This document shows, one piece after another, positions 27,129 to 36,217 of a DNA stretch of 64,000 bases; position 1 is the stretch's first letter; each line of letters opens with the position of its first letter. The translations under genes and the position numbers were made by a program. Source of the stretch: Promethearchaeia archaeon (GTDB lineage Archaea > Asgardarchaeota > Lokiarchaeia > Sigyniarchaeales > SOKP01); contig JAHQWK010000016.1 in assembly GCA_029856145.1 (NCBI GenBank), positions 91,264 to 155,263 of the forward strand, given 5' to 3'. Under the pieces are notes generated by a model. It did not search any database. It saw only the letters and a list, made by a program, of their open reading frames with translations, and was not told where the DNA came from.

Positions 27129-29069
27129 ATGGGTGAAGGAAATCTATTTTCTGCGACAGAAAAAATAAAACTAATAGAATTAGTATTAGAAATTACAGAG
27201 AAGAAAATTCCTATTCTTATGGGTTTTTATAGTGATAAGGTCGATGATTTAATACAACAGATTGAAAATTTGGGTAAAAAATTTGAATCTCTAAGTTTTA
27301 TGATTACTCCTCCAATATCTGGAAAAACCTCTCAAGATGAAATAAAAGCTTATTTCGAAAATATTTTGGGTTCTATTACTTCTAAAAATCAGATCTATTT
27401 GATTAATAATCCACTACTATTCAGTGGAAATGAACTTGAACCAAGTTTACTAAAAAATATGATGGAATTCCCTAATTTGAAAGGAATAATTGATTCTTTT
27501 TATAATATTAAAAACTCTAAAGCCTATATTCAAAATTTGAATAGCGAGTTCTCTGTTATTTGTGGGATGGAGGAAAAATTTCAAACATTTCTGCAACTTA
27601 TTCCATTAAACATGAGAAAATACTGTGGAATTCTCTCTAGTCTTAGTAATTTAGTTAATATGTACTCAAAGTTATATAGTTATGCTATAGAAGATAACCT
27701 TTTAGAAATTCTACAATTACAAGAACAGATAAACGATATTGGAAATAAAATATATGAAGTTAGAACTAATGAAGTTAAAAAGAAAATTGGGTTGGAATAT
27801 GCGTTCCTACACCTATATAAAGACTCAATATCAAGAACTAATGCTGATATAAATCATTTTTATGAAGAATTGGAAACTCAAATTGATCCAATAAGTAAAG
27901 GAAGAATCGAGGCTACTATGAATTCTTTACTAAATAGTAAACAGATTTATCAACTCTATTTTCTCGGTAAAAAAGATCTTTACCAATTTGATGAAATCAT
28001 TAATACTTTTTCAAATATCGATGTTTTAGTTGAACAAGGTAAAGTAAAAAAAATTAAAGGTCCTTACATTGCTGATTCCAATACTCTGTATAGAGTGAAT
28101 TTTGAAAATAGTCAATTAGTCTTCAGATTTCGTACAAGTCAATTTTTCAAAAGTGAAAATTTAATCAAAGAAAAACTTTTATATCCATTTTTAGATAAAA
28201 CTTTAAGTTCTAATGATATTGATTTGAGGCAGAAAGTAAAAGAAATCATTAGTACTAAAACAGGGTCATATCTCTTCAATAAGGAAAAACTTCCGATCAT
28301 TCCTGTATGTGATTTAATTTACTATGATGAGACTAAGGAAATAGTTCCTTATGCTTTCTCAGTAAATGAATATATTCGAGGGAAGCCTTTATTTCAACTT
28401 ATTAATCAATATATCAGTGAAGGAAAAAATTTGTATGCAAAGAAATTTTTAGATTTATTCAGTAATTTAGGTGAACATTTAGGATGTTTACACATGATAA
28501 AATTTGATTCATTTTATAAGAATATTAGCAATATTGGTAAAACACCTAAAAATTCTTATTCAGATTATTTTGAAAGTGAATTTGAGCAAAGACTCCAAGA
28601 AGCGAAAAAAAATAAAATAGATTTCTGCGATGAAATTAGGGCTTTCTATCGAGATAATAATTCATTAATCGAAGAAGAAAATGATTACGTTCTTTTACAT
28701 AATGATTTTAAAAGTCAAAATATTATCGTTAAAGAGGAGTTAGGTGTCATAAAAATTAACGGTATTGTGGATTTTGATAATTGGTGTGTTGGTAGCCGAG
28801 CTCAAGACTTCATTAAAATTGATTATTTGATTTTAAAACCTTTAAATAATCCCTCATTTTATAGCTCTTTTTATAATTCATATTCGAAATTTTACACAAT
28901 AGATAAAGATTTTAAGAAAAAAATTGAATTGTATAAGTTACTCTGGCTTTTAAATGAATATAATTTTGAATCAAAATTAATAAGAAAGTCAGATCAGATG
29001 GATCTTATTAGTACACCGTCGTTATTATTAGAAAATTATTTATTTGAAATAAAAGCAATAATTCGATAA
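27129..29069 (+). CDS. Fusion: DapA-like aldolase barrel + APH-type kinase domain
   Basis: Residues 1-240 follow the dihydrodipicolinate synthase/N-acetylneuraminate lyase barrel (GEGNLFSATEKIKLIE, QIYLINNPLLFSG, NLKGIIDSF). The Schiff-base lysine, expected in the last motif as G-x-K-D, is Ile, so this barrel is probably not an aldolase. Residues about 290-646 are an aminoglycoside-phosphotransferase-like kinase: a catalytic loop HNDFKSQN (H524, D526) and a metal-binding VDFDNW (D548). Such kinases phosphorylate small molecules. The start at 27129 is the first ATG, but the barrel N-terminus is encoded upstream from about 26991. Substrate unknown; the two domains may act on one sugar or amino-acid derivative. 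Confidence 0.72.
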   Translation: MGEGNLFSATEKIKLIELVLEITEKKIPILMGFYSDKVDDLIQQIENLGKKFESLSFMITPPISGKTSQDEIKAYFENILGSITSKNQIYLINNPLLFSGNELEPSLLKNMMEFPNLKGIIDSFYNIKNSKAYIQNLNSEFSVICGMEEKFQTFLQLIPLNMRKYCGILSSLSNLVNMYSKLYSYAIEDNLLEILQLQEQINDIGNKIYEVRTNEVKKKIGLEYAFLHLYKDSISRTNADINHFYEELETQIDPISKGRIEATMNSLLNSKQIYQLYFLGKKDLYQFDEIINTFSNIDVLVEQGKVKKIKGPYIADSNTLYRVNFENSQLVFRFRTSQFFKSENLIKEKLLYPFLDKTLSSNDIDLRQKVKEIISTKTGSYLFNKEKLPIIPVCDLIYYDETKEIVPYAFSVNEYIRGKPLFQLINQYISEGKNLYAKKFLDLFSNLGEHLGCLHMIKFDSFYKNISNIGKTPKNSYSDYFESEFEQRLQEAKKNKIDFCDEIRAFYRDNNSLIEEENDYVLLHNDFKSQNIIVKEELGVIKINGIVDFDNWCVGSRAQDFIKIDYLILKPLNNPSFYSSFYNSYSKFYTIDKDFKKKIELYKLLWLLNEYNFESKLIRKSDQMDLISTPSLLLENYLFEIKAIIR

Positions 29070-29184
29070 CTTAATTCTTAACAAAAGACTAATTAGAAAT
29101 TTTGAATTTCACTAAATGAATCTATTATTTAGAAAATGATATTTATTATCTCAATTTTGCTTCTTAAAAAGAATAAAGTTAAAC

Positions 29185-30102
29185 ATGCCTAGATTTAAAA
29201 AAGAATTAGAATTAGCAATCGAATTAGTCCGTAAAGCAACACAGATTGCAGAATGGTTTAGTAAAAAAGGATTCGAATCCTTTTTAAAGTTAGATCAATC
29301 GCCAGTTACATTAGCAGATTTTGCATCTCAAATATATATAGTATCCCAGTTAAAGGAATACTTCCCGGATGATGAAATAATAGCAGAAGAAGAAAATATT
29401 GATTTAATAAATATTAAAGCAGAAGATCTGATAAAACAATGCTTCAATGAATTAAATTTAAAAAAATTAAAAAACGTAAAAGAAAATATTAGATTTCGAG
29501 GTAAATCTTCTGAGCGTCAATGGACAGTAGATCCCATTGATGGTACGATTGGATACCAAAAGGGACTGTCTTATGCGGTAGGTATTGGATTTATGATAAA
29601 ATCAAACCCTAAAGTATGTGCTATTGCAGTGCCAAACTATAATGAAAAACTATTAGCTATTTTCACTGCGGAGGAAGGTCAAGGATCTCAAGTTTCCTAT
29701 AATAATAAGAATTTTAATCCAATTAGAGTCAGTCAAAATGAAAATTTACATATGATTCGTTTATGCCATTCTTTACATTATGATCAACCTTGGGTTCTTA
29801 ATTTTGCAAAAAAAATTGGTATAAGGAAATTTATTCAAATTGACAGCATGGCAAAATTTTGCAAGGTAGCTGAAGGAACTGCTGACCTTTATATTAAACC
29901 TTTAGATGCGGTACATTCATTTACATGGGATTTTATGCCAGGAGATTTGATTGTAAAGGAAGCAGGAGGAAATGTCACAGACATTAATGGTGAACACTTA
30001 AAGTTTAAAAAAGAAAAATGTTTATGGACTGCACCTGGTATTGTTGCTTCAAATGGTATCCTTCATAAAAAAATTTTAGAATTATATCAAAGTAATCACT
30101 AA
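29185..30102 (+). CDS. 3'(2'),5'-bisphosphate nucleotidase-like phosphatase (HAL2/CysQ family)
   Basis: Member of the Mg-dependent, lithium-sensitive phosphatase superfamily. Metal-site motifs: AEEENIDL (about residues 70-77), WTVDPIDGTIGY (about 113-124) and WDFMPGDLIVKEAGG (about 249-263). The QWTVDPIDGT form with a following GLSYAVGIG resembles HAL2/CysQ, which removes the 3'-phosphate of PAP or PAPS, more than inositol monophosphatases. Sugar-phosphate activity cannot be excluded. It stands 115 bases after the fusion gene on the same strand. Confidence 0.8.
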   Translation: MPRFKKELELAIELVRKATQIAEWFSKKGFESFLKLDQSPVTLADFASQIYIVSQLKEYFPDDEIIAEEENIDLINIKAEDLIKQCFNELNLKKLKNVKENIRFRGKSSERQWTVDPIDGTIGYQKGLSYAVGIGFMIKSNPKVCAIAVPNYNEKLLAIFTAEEGQGSQVSYNNKNFNPIRVSQNENLHMIRLCHSLHYDQPWVLNFAKKIGIRKFIQIDSMAKFCKVAEGTADLYIKPLDAVHSFTWDFMPGDLIVKEAGGNVTDINGEHLKFKKEKCLWTAPGIVASNGILHKKILELYQSNH

Positions 30103-30116
30103 AATAATAATTTAAA

Positions 30117-31205
30117 TCAAATGAGCGCATAATTTAACAAATTTGTTTGTCGAGCTTTTTGATTTCTTTCTAAACTTGACAATTTAACTCCTACAAGCCT
30201 AACCTTTTTTTTATTATTTGAAAATTCTCTAAATAAATGCAAAATAATACTTAATACATATTTTTCATCTTGAATATGAAAAGGAAGAGTTTTTGAACGA
30301 GTATAAGTCTGAAAACCTTCAAATCTTATCTTTAAAGTGACGGTTTTGTAAGTGATCTGGTGCTTTATTATTGATTTATGTATTTTTTTATTAATTTCTT
30401 CAAATTTTGATAATAATTCATTAAAATTATCAGTATCCGTATAAAAGGTTCTTTCTGCGCTGATAGATTTTCTTTCTTCATGAAATTCTTTTACTTTACG
30501 ATTATCTAAGCCATTTGCGACATTCCAGATCCATCTCCCATGCTTTCCAAATAACTCTATCATTTTATGTAAAGGTGTATTTATGATATCTCCAATTTTT
30601 TTTATTCCGTTTTTATAGAAATATACTTTAGTTTTCTTACCGATGCCCGGAATGCGAGTAATATCCATATCTTTTAAAAAATTAGAAGTATTCTCAGGTT
30701 TTACAACAGTGACACCATTAGGTTTATTTTCATCAGAAGCAATTTTAGCTAAGGATTTTGTAGGTGCGATACCTATTGAGATTGTAATACCAACCTTTTC
30801 TAAGACTTCTTTCTGAATATCTTTGGCAATTCTTTCAGCTTCCTCATAATTTTTAGCTTTTTCTGTTAATTCTAAATATGCTTCATCTGCTCCTACTCTC
30901 TGGAATTCATTACTATAATTCTCAAGAATCTCCATTACTTCTTTAGACACTTTTAAATATTTTTTACCATTTGGTTTTAGATAAATCCCATGAGGACATC
31001 TTCTATAAGCTTGAGATATAGGCATAGCTGAATGCAGTCCATATTTCCTAGCCTCATAATTACAAGTTGCTATTACCCCTCTTCCTTTACCTTCTTTTGG
31101 ATCTGCTCCTATTATAACTGGTTTATCTTTATATTGTGGGTTATCCCTTATTTCTACAGCCGCAAAAAAACAATCAAGATCACAATGTACAATAAGACGA
31201 TTCAT
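30117..31205 (-). CDS. dinB: DNA polymerase IV (Y-family, Dpo4-like)
   Basis: Translesion DNA polymerase. Active-site motifs: HCDLDCFFAAVE at the N-terminus, the TCNYEARKYGLHSAMP segment, GADEAYLE (second acidic pair), and the helix-hairpin-helix GIGKKTKVYF near residue 185. The little-finger domain follows. The C-terminus ends QTNLLNYALI, close to a PCNA-interacting box. Length (362 residues) is typical. It converges on the HAL2-like gene with a 14-base gap. Confidence 0.93.
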   Translation of the reverse strand: MNRLIVHCDLDCFFAAVEIRDNPQYKDKPVIIGADPKEGKGRGVIATCNYEARKYGLHSAMPISQAYRRCPHGIYLKPNGKKYLKVSKEVMEILENYSNEFQRVGADEAYLELTEKAKNYEEAERIAKDIQKEVLEKVGITISIGIAPTKSLAKIASDENKPNGVTVVKPENTSNFLKDMDITRIPGIGKKTKVYFYKNGIKKIGDIINTPLHKMIELFGKHGRWIWNVANGLDNRKVKEFHEERKSISAERTFYTDTDNFNELLSKFEEINKKIHKSIIKHQITYKTVTLKIRFEGFQTYTRSKTLPFHIQDEKYVLSIILHLFREFSNNKKKVRLVGVKLSSLERNQKARQTNLLNYALI

Positions 31206-31387
31206 TTTTTAACTAAGGAGAGTCAATTGATTTTAAATTGTATTTAACAAATGTGATATTTAAGTTTACTATTTAAAAAAATAGACTTTTAAGAATTAAT
31301 GTAAATAGTAAATATCTATAATTTAAAGGAAAATCAAGGAATATAATTTTCAAAATATATATTAATTGAATTTTAATTATTAAATTT

Positions 31388-32068
31388 ATGGCATTAAATA
31401 AAGAAGATCAAGTTCGGATTGAAGTTGTAAGGGGAGCAAAAGCAATTTTCTCAAAGGGGTTAGTGGAAGCTGGAGAAGGTAATGTTAGCGTGAGAAATGG
31501 TAAGAAAGAGGAATTTTTTATCACGCCTTCATTCAATCAATATGATACCCTTAAAAAAGACGAAATTGTTCATATAAATTTTGATGGAACTCCTTTAAGT
31601 GCTGGAAAATTACCTTCAACCGAAGCAAAAATGCATATTGCTATTTATAAATCAAGACCAAAAGTGCAAGCAATAATTCACACACACTCGCCTTTTGCAA
31701 CAATGCTATCAATCGTAGGGAAAGGCATTCCAATTATAATGGAAGAGATGCATGCATTTTTGGGCGGATCAGTTGATGTATCCGAATTTGGAAAAGCGCA
31801 AACTGGAGAAATTGGAGAAGTAGCTCTTAAGGCTTTAGGTATAAAGAATGCTGCTTTATTAGCTAATCATGGTGTTATAGTTTGTGGAAAATCATTAGAT
31901 CATGCTGTTAAATTCGCTGAACTAGTAGAAAAACTTGCAAAAATGTATTGGGGTGCTTTACAAATTGGAAAACCAAATATAATATCTGAAGAACATCTTG
32001 AGCGATTTCAAAAAATTTTTAATAGCCTCTTTGCAAACTACCCTCGAAGTATGCGGACAAAGAAATGA
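31388..32068 (+). CDS. Class II aldolase/adducin family protein
   Basis: Zn-dependent sugar-phosphate aldolase or epimerase family (226 residues). Seen: GEGNVSVRNG (phosphate-binding loop), the STEAKMHIAIY glutamate, IIHTHSPFA (two zinc-ligand His) and LANHGVIVCG (third His). The closest well-known relatives are fuculose-1-phosphate aldolase and ribulose-phosphate epimerase; the exact substrate is not readable. The next gene, 18-27 bases on, is a sugar-isomerase-like barrel, so the two probably act in one sugar or nucleoside-salvage route. Confidence 0.85.
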   Translation: MALNKEDQVRIEVVRGAKAIFSKGLVEAGEGNVSVRNGKKEEFFITPSFNQYDTLKKDEIVHINFDGTPLSAGKLPSTEAKMHIAIYKSRPKVQAIIHTHSPFATMLSIVGKGIPIIMEEMHAFLGGSVDVSEFGKAQTGEIGEVALKALGIKNAALLANHGVIVCGKSLDHAVKFAELVEKLAKMYWGALQIGKPNIISEEHLERFQKIFNSLFANYPRSMRTKK

Positions 32069-32095
32069 ACAATTAATAATGATGATGTGAAATTT

Positions 32096-32926
32096 ATGGA
32101 ATTGGGTATTAGTAGCTTGGGACATATTATTGATATTGCTCGTATTAGCAAATTTAAAAACCTAATAGAGTTACAACTTAACGCAACAGAGCAATGTCTC
32201 AATTTCGCCGAAAAAAATAGAATTGAAATTGTAGAATTAGTGATCGATCCACCTCAAGCATTTAATAATGAATACAAACAAAAATTCATTAATCTAGTAA
32301 ATTCTTATTCAATAAAAAAACAAGTTCATGGTCCCTATATTGATTTAAACCTTTGTTCTCATAATACACGCATATCTAAGGCATCAATAGAATCATACAT
32401 TGATGCAATCAAAATTTGCTATCAAATTGATGCTAAAATTATGACAATCCATCCAGGATTAGCTAACTTTATGTTAAGTTCAATTAGAGAATTGAATAAA
32501 GAACAATTAAAAATGGCTATTCATAAATTGTTGGATTTTACGAATAACCAGAAATTATTAATTTGTTTAGAAAATATGCCTCAAAATGCCTATATTATGA
32601 CTGATAATTTAAATATTGATGAAGTATATAGCACTATTGGTCGAGAAGATCTCTTTTTAACTTTTGATACCAGTCATTTTTATACATGTGATGGAAATGT
32701 GAAAAATTTATGGGTAAAATTTCATCATATTATAAAAAATGTTCATATAGTGGATAATTTCTGTAAAATTTCTGATACACATCCTCCTATTGGCTCAGGA
32801 AAGATAGATTTTAAAGAAATTTTTGAGGTACTTAAAAGTTATAGTTATAAAGGACCAATAATTATTGAATTATCTTCTACGAATTCATTAAATCAAAGTA
32901 TTAATTTTATAAAGAAATTCTTATAA
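32096..32926 (+). CDS. Xylose isomerase-like TIM-barrel protein
   Basis: Sugar phosphate isomerase/epimerase or AP-endonuclease-2 fold (about 276 residues). Metal-ligand segments are visible: VELVIDPP, QVHGPYIDLNLCS, MTIHPG, ICLENMP, FDTSHFY, VHIVDNF, and a C-terminal IIIELSS. Reaction unknown. I prefer the ATG at 32096 over the GTG at 32087, because GTGA of that GTG then serves as ribosome-binding site five bases upstream. Likely co-transcribed with the class II aldolase gene. Confidence 0.78.
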   Translation: MELGISSLGHIIDIARISKFKNLIELQLNATEQCLNFAEKNRIEIVELVIDPPQAFNNEYKQKFINLVNSYSIKKQVHGPYIDLNLCSHNTRISKASIESYIDAIKICYQIDAKIMTIHPGLANFMLSSIRELNKEQLKMAIHKLLDFTNNQKLLICLENMPQNAYIMTDNLNIDEVYSTIGREDLFLTFDTSHFYTCDGNVKNLWVKFHHIIKNVHIVDNFCKISDTHPPIGSGKIDFKEIFEVLKSYSYKGPIIIELSSTNSLNQSINFIKKFL

Positions 32927-32970
32927 TATATTCTTAATATTTAATAGAAATCATAGTTTGATGAGTAAAA

Positions 32971-33369
32971 ATGCCCCCAATAATTTCTCTCCAAGTTAGT
33001 AACGATCTATTAGAAAGATTCGAAAAAGTTAGAAAACTGAGTGGTTTTACGTCTAAAAGTGAAGCTTTAAGGGATTCAATATTTAGTTTTATCGAAAAAA
33101 ATGAAAAGTATGAAAATTTGGAAAATGACATTTTGATAATGACAGTGAGTTTAGTGTATCCCTTCAAAGAGTTAATAATTGATCAAATAACTGAATTATA
33201 TTCACGATTCCATCAAATTATAAAAACTATAACAGATTGGCGTATAGCAGAAAAAAAAATTGAATTACTCCTATTAATAGGAGAATTTTATACTATTAAA
33301 GATCTTTATAAAGAATTAGCTAAGATAAAAGATGTAATTTGTTCAATCCGTGAAATAATTATTGATTAA
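32971..33369 (+). CDS. NikR-like ribbon-helix-helix regulator
   Basis: A 132-residue transcription factor with an N-terminal ribbon-helix-helix domain (ISLQVSNDLLERFEKVRKLSGFTSKSEALRDSI split as strand, helix, helix; residues 5-37) and a C-terminal NikR/ACT-like domain. The nickel ligands of NikR (three His and a Cys in the C-domain) are not present at comparable positions, so it probably senses another ligand or none. It follows the sugar isomerase gene by 44 bases and converges with nadC. Confidence 0.7.
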   Translation: MPPIISLQVSNDLLERFEKVRKLSGFTSKSEALRDSIFSFIEKNEKYENLENDILIMTVSLVYPFKELIIDQITELYSRFHQIIKTITDWRIAEKKIELLLLIGEFYTIKDLYKELAKIKDVICSIREIIID

Positions 33370-33378
33370 AAGATAAGA

Positions 33379-34242
33379 CTAATCAAATCGTAGTGAAAAA
33401 TCCACTTGTTTAGAAGGAAATTGAGTAATTAAACTCAAGCTTATAACATCAGGTTCTGATAATAAATAATCTATAATATTATCTTGAGTTATTCCACCAG
33501 AAACCTCCACTATAATTTTATCCCTAAGATTATTTTCTTTCAATGAATTAATAGCATCTTCAACTTGATCTGGTCCCATATTATCTAACATCACAATATC
33601 TGCTCCATTCTTAGCAGCAGTTAAAATATCTTCCACTTTTTCGATTTCTATCTCAATTTTTTTTGAAAAACTATTCCTTTTTTTTATATCACTTAATAAC
33701 TTTTCAATCTCTCCATTATAATATTTTAAATGAGTATCCTTCAAGAGAACCATATCATCGAGCGAAAATCTATGAGTATCCGCGTATCCTAATTCAGCAG
33801 CTTTCTTCTCAAATATTCGAATTCCTGGTGTCGTTTTACGAGTGCAAGCAATTTTAACATTTTTACCAGAATCTTTAATAATTTTAAAATATTTTCTGGC
33901 GGTTGTTGTTATAGCACTCATATGAGTAATTAGATTTAATCCTGTTCTTTCTCCCAATAGAATGTCTCTTGTATTTCCTCTTAATTCTACAATGACATCT
34001 CCATTGTTAACTTCTTCTCCATCTTTTTTTTTAAATATTGTAGAGACATTCAAAATATTATATAATATTTTTAATTCTTCTAATCCTGAAACATATCCTA
34101 CGCTTTTAGTGAAGATTTTTGCTGAAGATTTTGCATTCTCAGGTATTATTTTAGAACTCACATCAATAAACATACAATCTTCTTGCAAAAACTCTCTAAT
34201 TTTCTGTTCAATGACAATCTTATTGTAGCTCATATTTCGCAC
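33379..34242 (-). CDS. nadC: Nicotinate-nucleotide pyrophosphorylase (quinolinate phosphoribosyltransferase)
   Basis: Forms nicotinate mononucleotide from quinolinate and PRPP in NAD synthesis. Seen: ERTGLNLITHMSAITT, ACTRKTTPGIR (PRPP/quinolinate contacts), the HRFSLDDMVLLKDTHL segment, MLDNMGPDQV, and VSGGI near the C-terminus. Length (287, or 284 if the ATG at 34233 is used) is typical. The related ModD family is less likely because the TRKT and HR motifs are intact. No nadA or nadB is nearby. Confidence 0.88.
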   Translation of the reverse strand: MRNMSYNKIVIEQKIREFLQEDCMFIDVSSKIIPENAKSSAKIFTKSVGYVSGLEELKILYNILNVSTIFKKKDGEEVNNGDVIVELRGNTRDILLGERTGLNLITHMSAITTTARKYFKIIKDSGKNVKIACTRKTTPGIRIFEKKAAELGYADTHRFSLDDMVLLKDTHLKYYNGEIEKLLSDIKKRNSFSKKIEIEIEKVEDILTAAKNGADIVMLDNMGPDQVEDAINSLKENNLRDKIIVEVSGGITQDNIIDYLLSEPDVISLSLITQFPSKQVDFSLRFD

Positions 34243-34288
34243 AAACTTGTATAGTATTATTATTATAGTTTAAAAATTAATTAAAATT

Positions 34289-34927
34289 ATGGTAGAAAAA
34301 GAAAAATTATTCGTTAAAAATAATGAGATAAATCTTGAAGCGGAATACTTTCTATCAAAAAGTAATATTAAAAATCCAGTAGTTTTAATTTGTCATCCTC
34401 ATCCGCAATATGGTGGGAATATGTATAACAATGTTGTGTCTGGAGTGTTTAATAAACTAATTGAAAATGACATTTCTTGTTTAAGGTTTAATTTTAGAGG
34501 TGTTGGAAGATCAAGTGGAACTCATTCGAATGGAACTGGAGAATTAAATGACGTGCAAACATGTATCGATTTTTTAGCAAAAAAGAAGAATTTTGAGAGA
34601 ATTATTATTTGTGGTTATTCCTATGGTGCTGCAATAGGGTGTTCGGCAATAAATTACTCAAATAAAATTGTCAGCTACATATCCATATCTTTTCCTTGGG
34701 ATTTTATGGGGGTAAAATATAAAAATTTATCTCAATCTAACAAACCAAAATTATTCATTCAAGGCAATCAAGACACAATTGCTCATTATGATAAATTTGA
34801 AGAAAACTTTAATTACTACTCAGAACCCAAAGTGAGTAGAATTATAGATGGTGCAGATCACTTCTATTGGGGTTATGAAGAACGAATAAGCAATGAAGTT
34901 ATAGATTTTTATAAATCTATAGTTTAA
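34289..34927 (+). CDS. Alpha/beta hydrolase (dienelactone hydrolase-like)
   Basis: A 212-residue hydrolase. It shows an oxyanion-side HPHPQYGGNM segment, FRGVGRSSG, the nucleophile elbow GYSYGAA (Ser about 109), an acid region in QGNQDTIA and the catalytic His in GADHFYWG. Such short proteins act on esters or thioesters; substrate unknown. It is divergent from nadC with a 46-base gap. Confidence 0.82.
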   Translation: MVEKEKLFVKNNEINLEAEYFLSKSNIKNPVVLICHPHPQYGGNMYNNVVSGVFNKLIENDISCLRFNFRGVGRSSGTHSNGTGELNDVQTCIDFLAKKKNFERIIICGYSYGAAIGCSAINYSNKIVSYISISFPWDFMGVKYKNLSQSNKPKLFIQGNQDTIAHYDKFEENFNYYSEPKVSRIIDGADHFYWGYEERISNEVIDFYKSIV

Positions 34928-35017
34928 CTGGTATATTATGTCGTAACTCTTCTTTTACTTAATAAATTTTAGGCATACTTTACTTCATGAAAAAGTGTAA
35001 AAATAAAAGAATAAGGA

Positions 35018-35416
35018 TTATAAACTTGAAAGCTTTTCTAAATCCGCCTGTGAATTGTCAACTGCCCAATTAAGGAGTTGGTCAAAGTATCGTTCCACAT
35101 CTTCACTTTCAGGAGCTTTTGATAAAATTGCTAATAGGAATTGATTCTTATTATCAGGCATAATTATATTCCTCATCATAATGAAATCTTCTTTATACAT
35201 AAGTTTCATACTTTGGATTTCAGAAAGGCCTAATTCTTCTGCAGCTTTGTAAGCTGAATCACTCAATAAGGATCCCATAGCGGCTACTACGCGTTCATCT
35301 ATATCTTCTTCTTTTTGAGAAGCGAGCACGAGACCCGTTGAAGTTGCAAAAAGCGATGCTCGAAAATTCCCATTTTCATTAAGTTCTTTAAGTACTAATT
35401 CAAGTCTACTTACCAA
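35018..35416 (-). CDS. Roadblock/LC7 domain protein
   Basis: A 132-residue roadblock/LC7 domain (strand-helix pattern: ASLFATSTGLVLAS, VVAAMGSLLSDSAYKAAEELG, then QFLLAILSKA). In eukaryotes and in bacteria such as Myxococcus (MglB), these proteins dimerise and regulate small GTPases. They are expanded in Asgard archaea. A Ras-like GTPase is encoded 11 kb away in this window, but no partner is adjacent. Confidence 0.85.
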   Translation of the reverse strand: MVSRLELVLKELNENGNFRASLFATSTGLVLASQKEEDIDERVVAAMGSLLSDSAYKAAEELGLSEIQSMKLMYKEDFIMMRNIIMPDNKNQFLLAILSKAPESEDVERYFDQLLNWAVDNSQADLEKLSSL

Positions 35417-35683
35417 ATCTACACACTCTCAATATAGATATTTTAAATATTATCTTAAATAAAGGTTTTATATTTTTTATATAAATATTATTTTATTCTA
35501 ATAAGCTTACATAAAATTTCCTTGTATAAATAATATGAGTTCTTTAATATTTAAAATTATTCAGTGTGGATTTTATATTACTTATTAAATTTGTCTATTG
35601 AAGTAAAATGATATTCTCTTCATTTATACTTGGAGTAATATATGAAAATTGTATTTTAATGTAATAGTAAGTCAAAAGAATAC

Positions 35684-36202
35684 TTAGATTTTAAGATTAA
35701 TAATAAATGTTGATAAAATATCATTTTCATCAATGTTTAATGTTATTACAGTTGGTCTTGCTATTGGCTTCATAAATCCAGGTCGTTCCTGAGGAGCTTT
35801 TGGTTGAGTAGGAGATCCTGGATTTAAAAGAAGTAAATTATAACCAGTTCCTTTAATAAGAGGTTGATGTGTATGTCCAAAAATAAGAATGCGTAAATCG
35901 TGTTTTTTGGCAAATTCCTCAACGTTATCTGGTAATAAATGAATCACTCCAATATTATATCGCCCTATAGAAAATTTGGTAAAAATTTCTAAATTATTAA
36001 TATTGTCAAGATTTCCTTTTACACATCTCGTTGGTGCGATCTTTTTCATCTCATCTAAAAAGAATTTTTCACATACATCTCCAACATGAACAATCTCATC
36101 GACATCCTTAAACGCTTGTTTAAGTTGGTTTACTAAACTAGAGACTTTATCTTTTCCATAATCATTTGTAATATGTGTATCGGAGATTATCCCCAACTTC
36201 AT
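35684..36202 (-). CDS. YfcE/MJ0936-type phosphodiesterase
   Basis: Small calcineurin-like metallophosphoesterase (172 residues). Metal-binding motifs are GIISDTHI, IVHVGDVC, CVKGNLDN and FGHTHQP, followed by LLNPGSPTQPKAP. The family hydrolyses phosphodiesters in vitro; physiological substrate unclear. It follows the CPBP protease gene by 15 bases on the same strand and may be part of the purB-purM-pfkB transcript. Confidence 0.87.
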   Translation of the reverse strand: MKLGIISDTHITNDYGKDKVSSLVNQLKQAFKDVDEIVHVGDVCEKFFLDEMKKIAPTRCVKGNLDNINNLEIFTKFSIGRYNIGVIHLLPDNVEEFAKKHDLRILIFGHTHQPLIKGTGYNLLLLNPGSPTQPKAPQERPGFMKPIARPTVITLNIDENDILSTFIINLKI

Positions 36203-36217
36203 TGATTCAACACTCCT

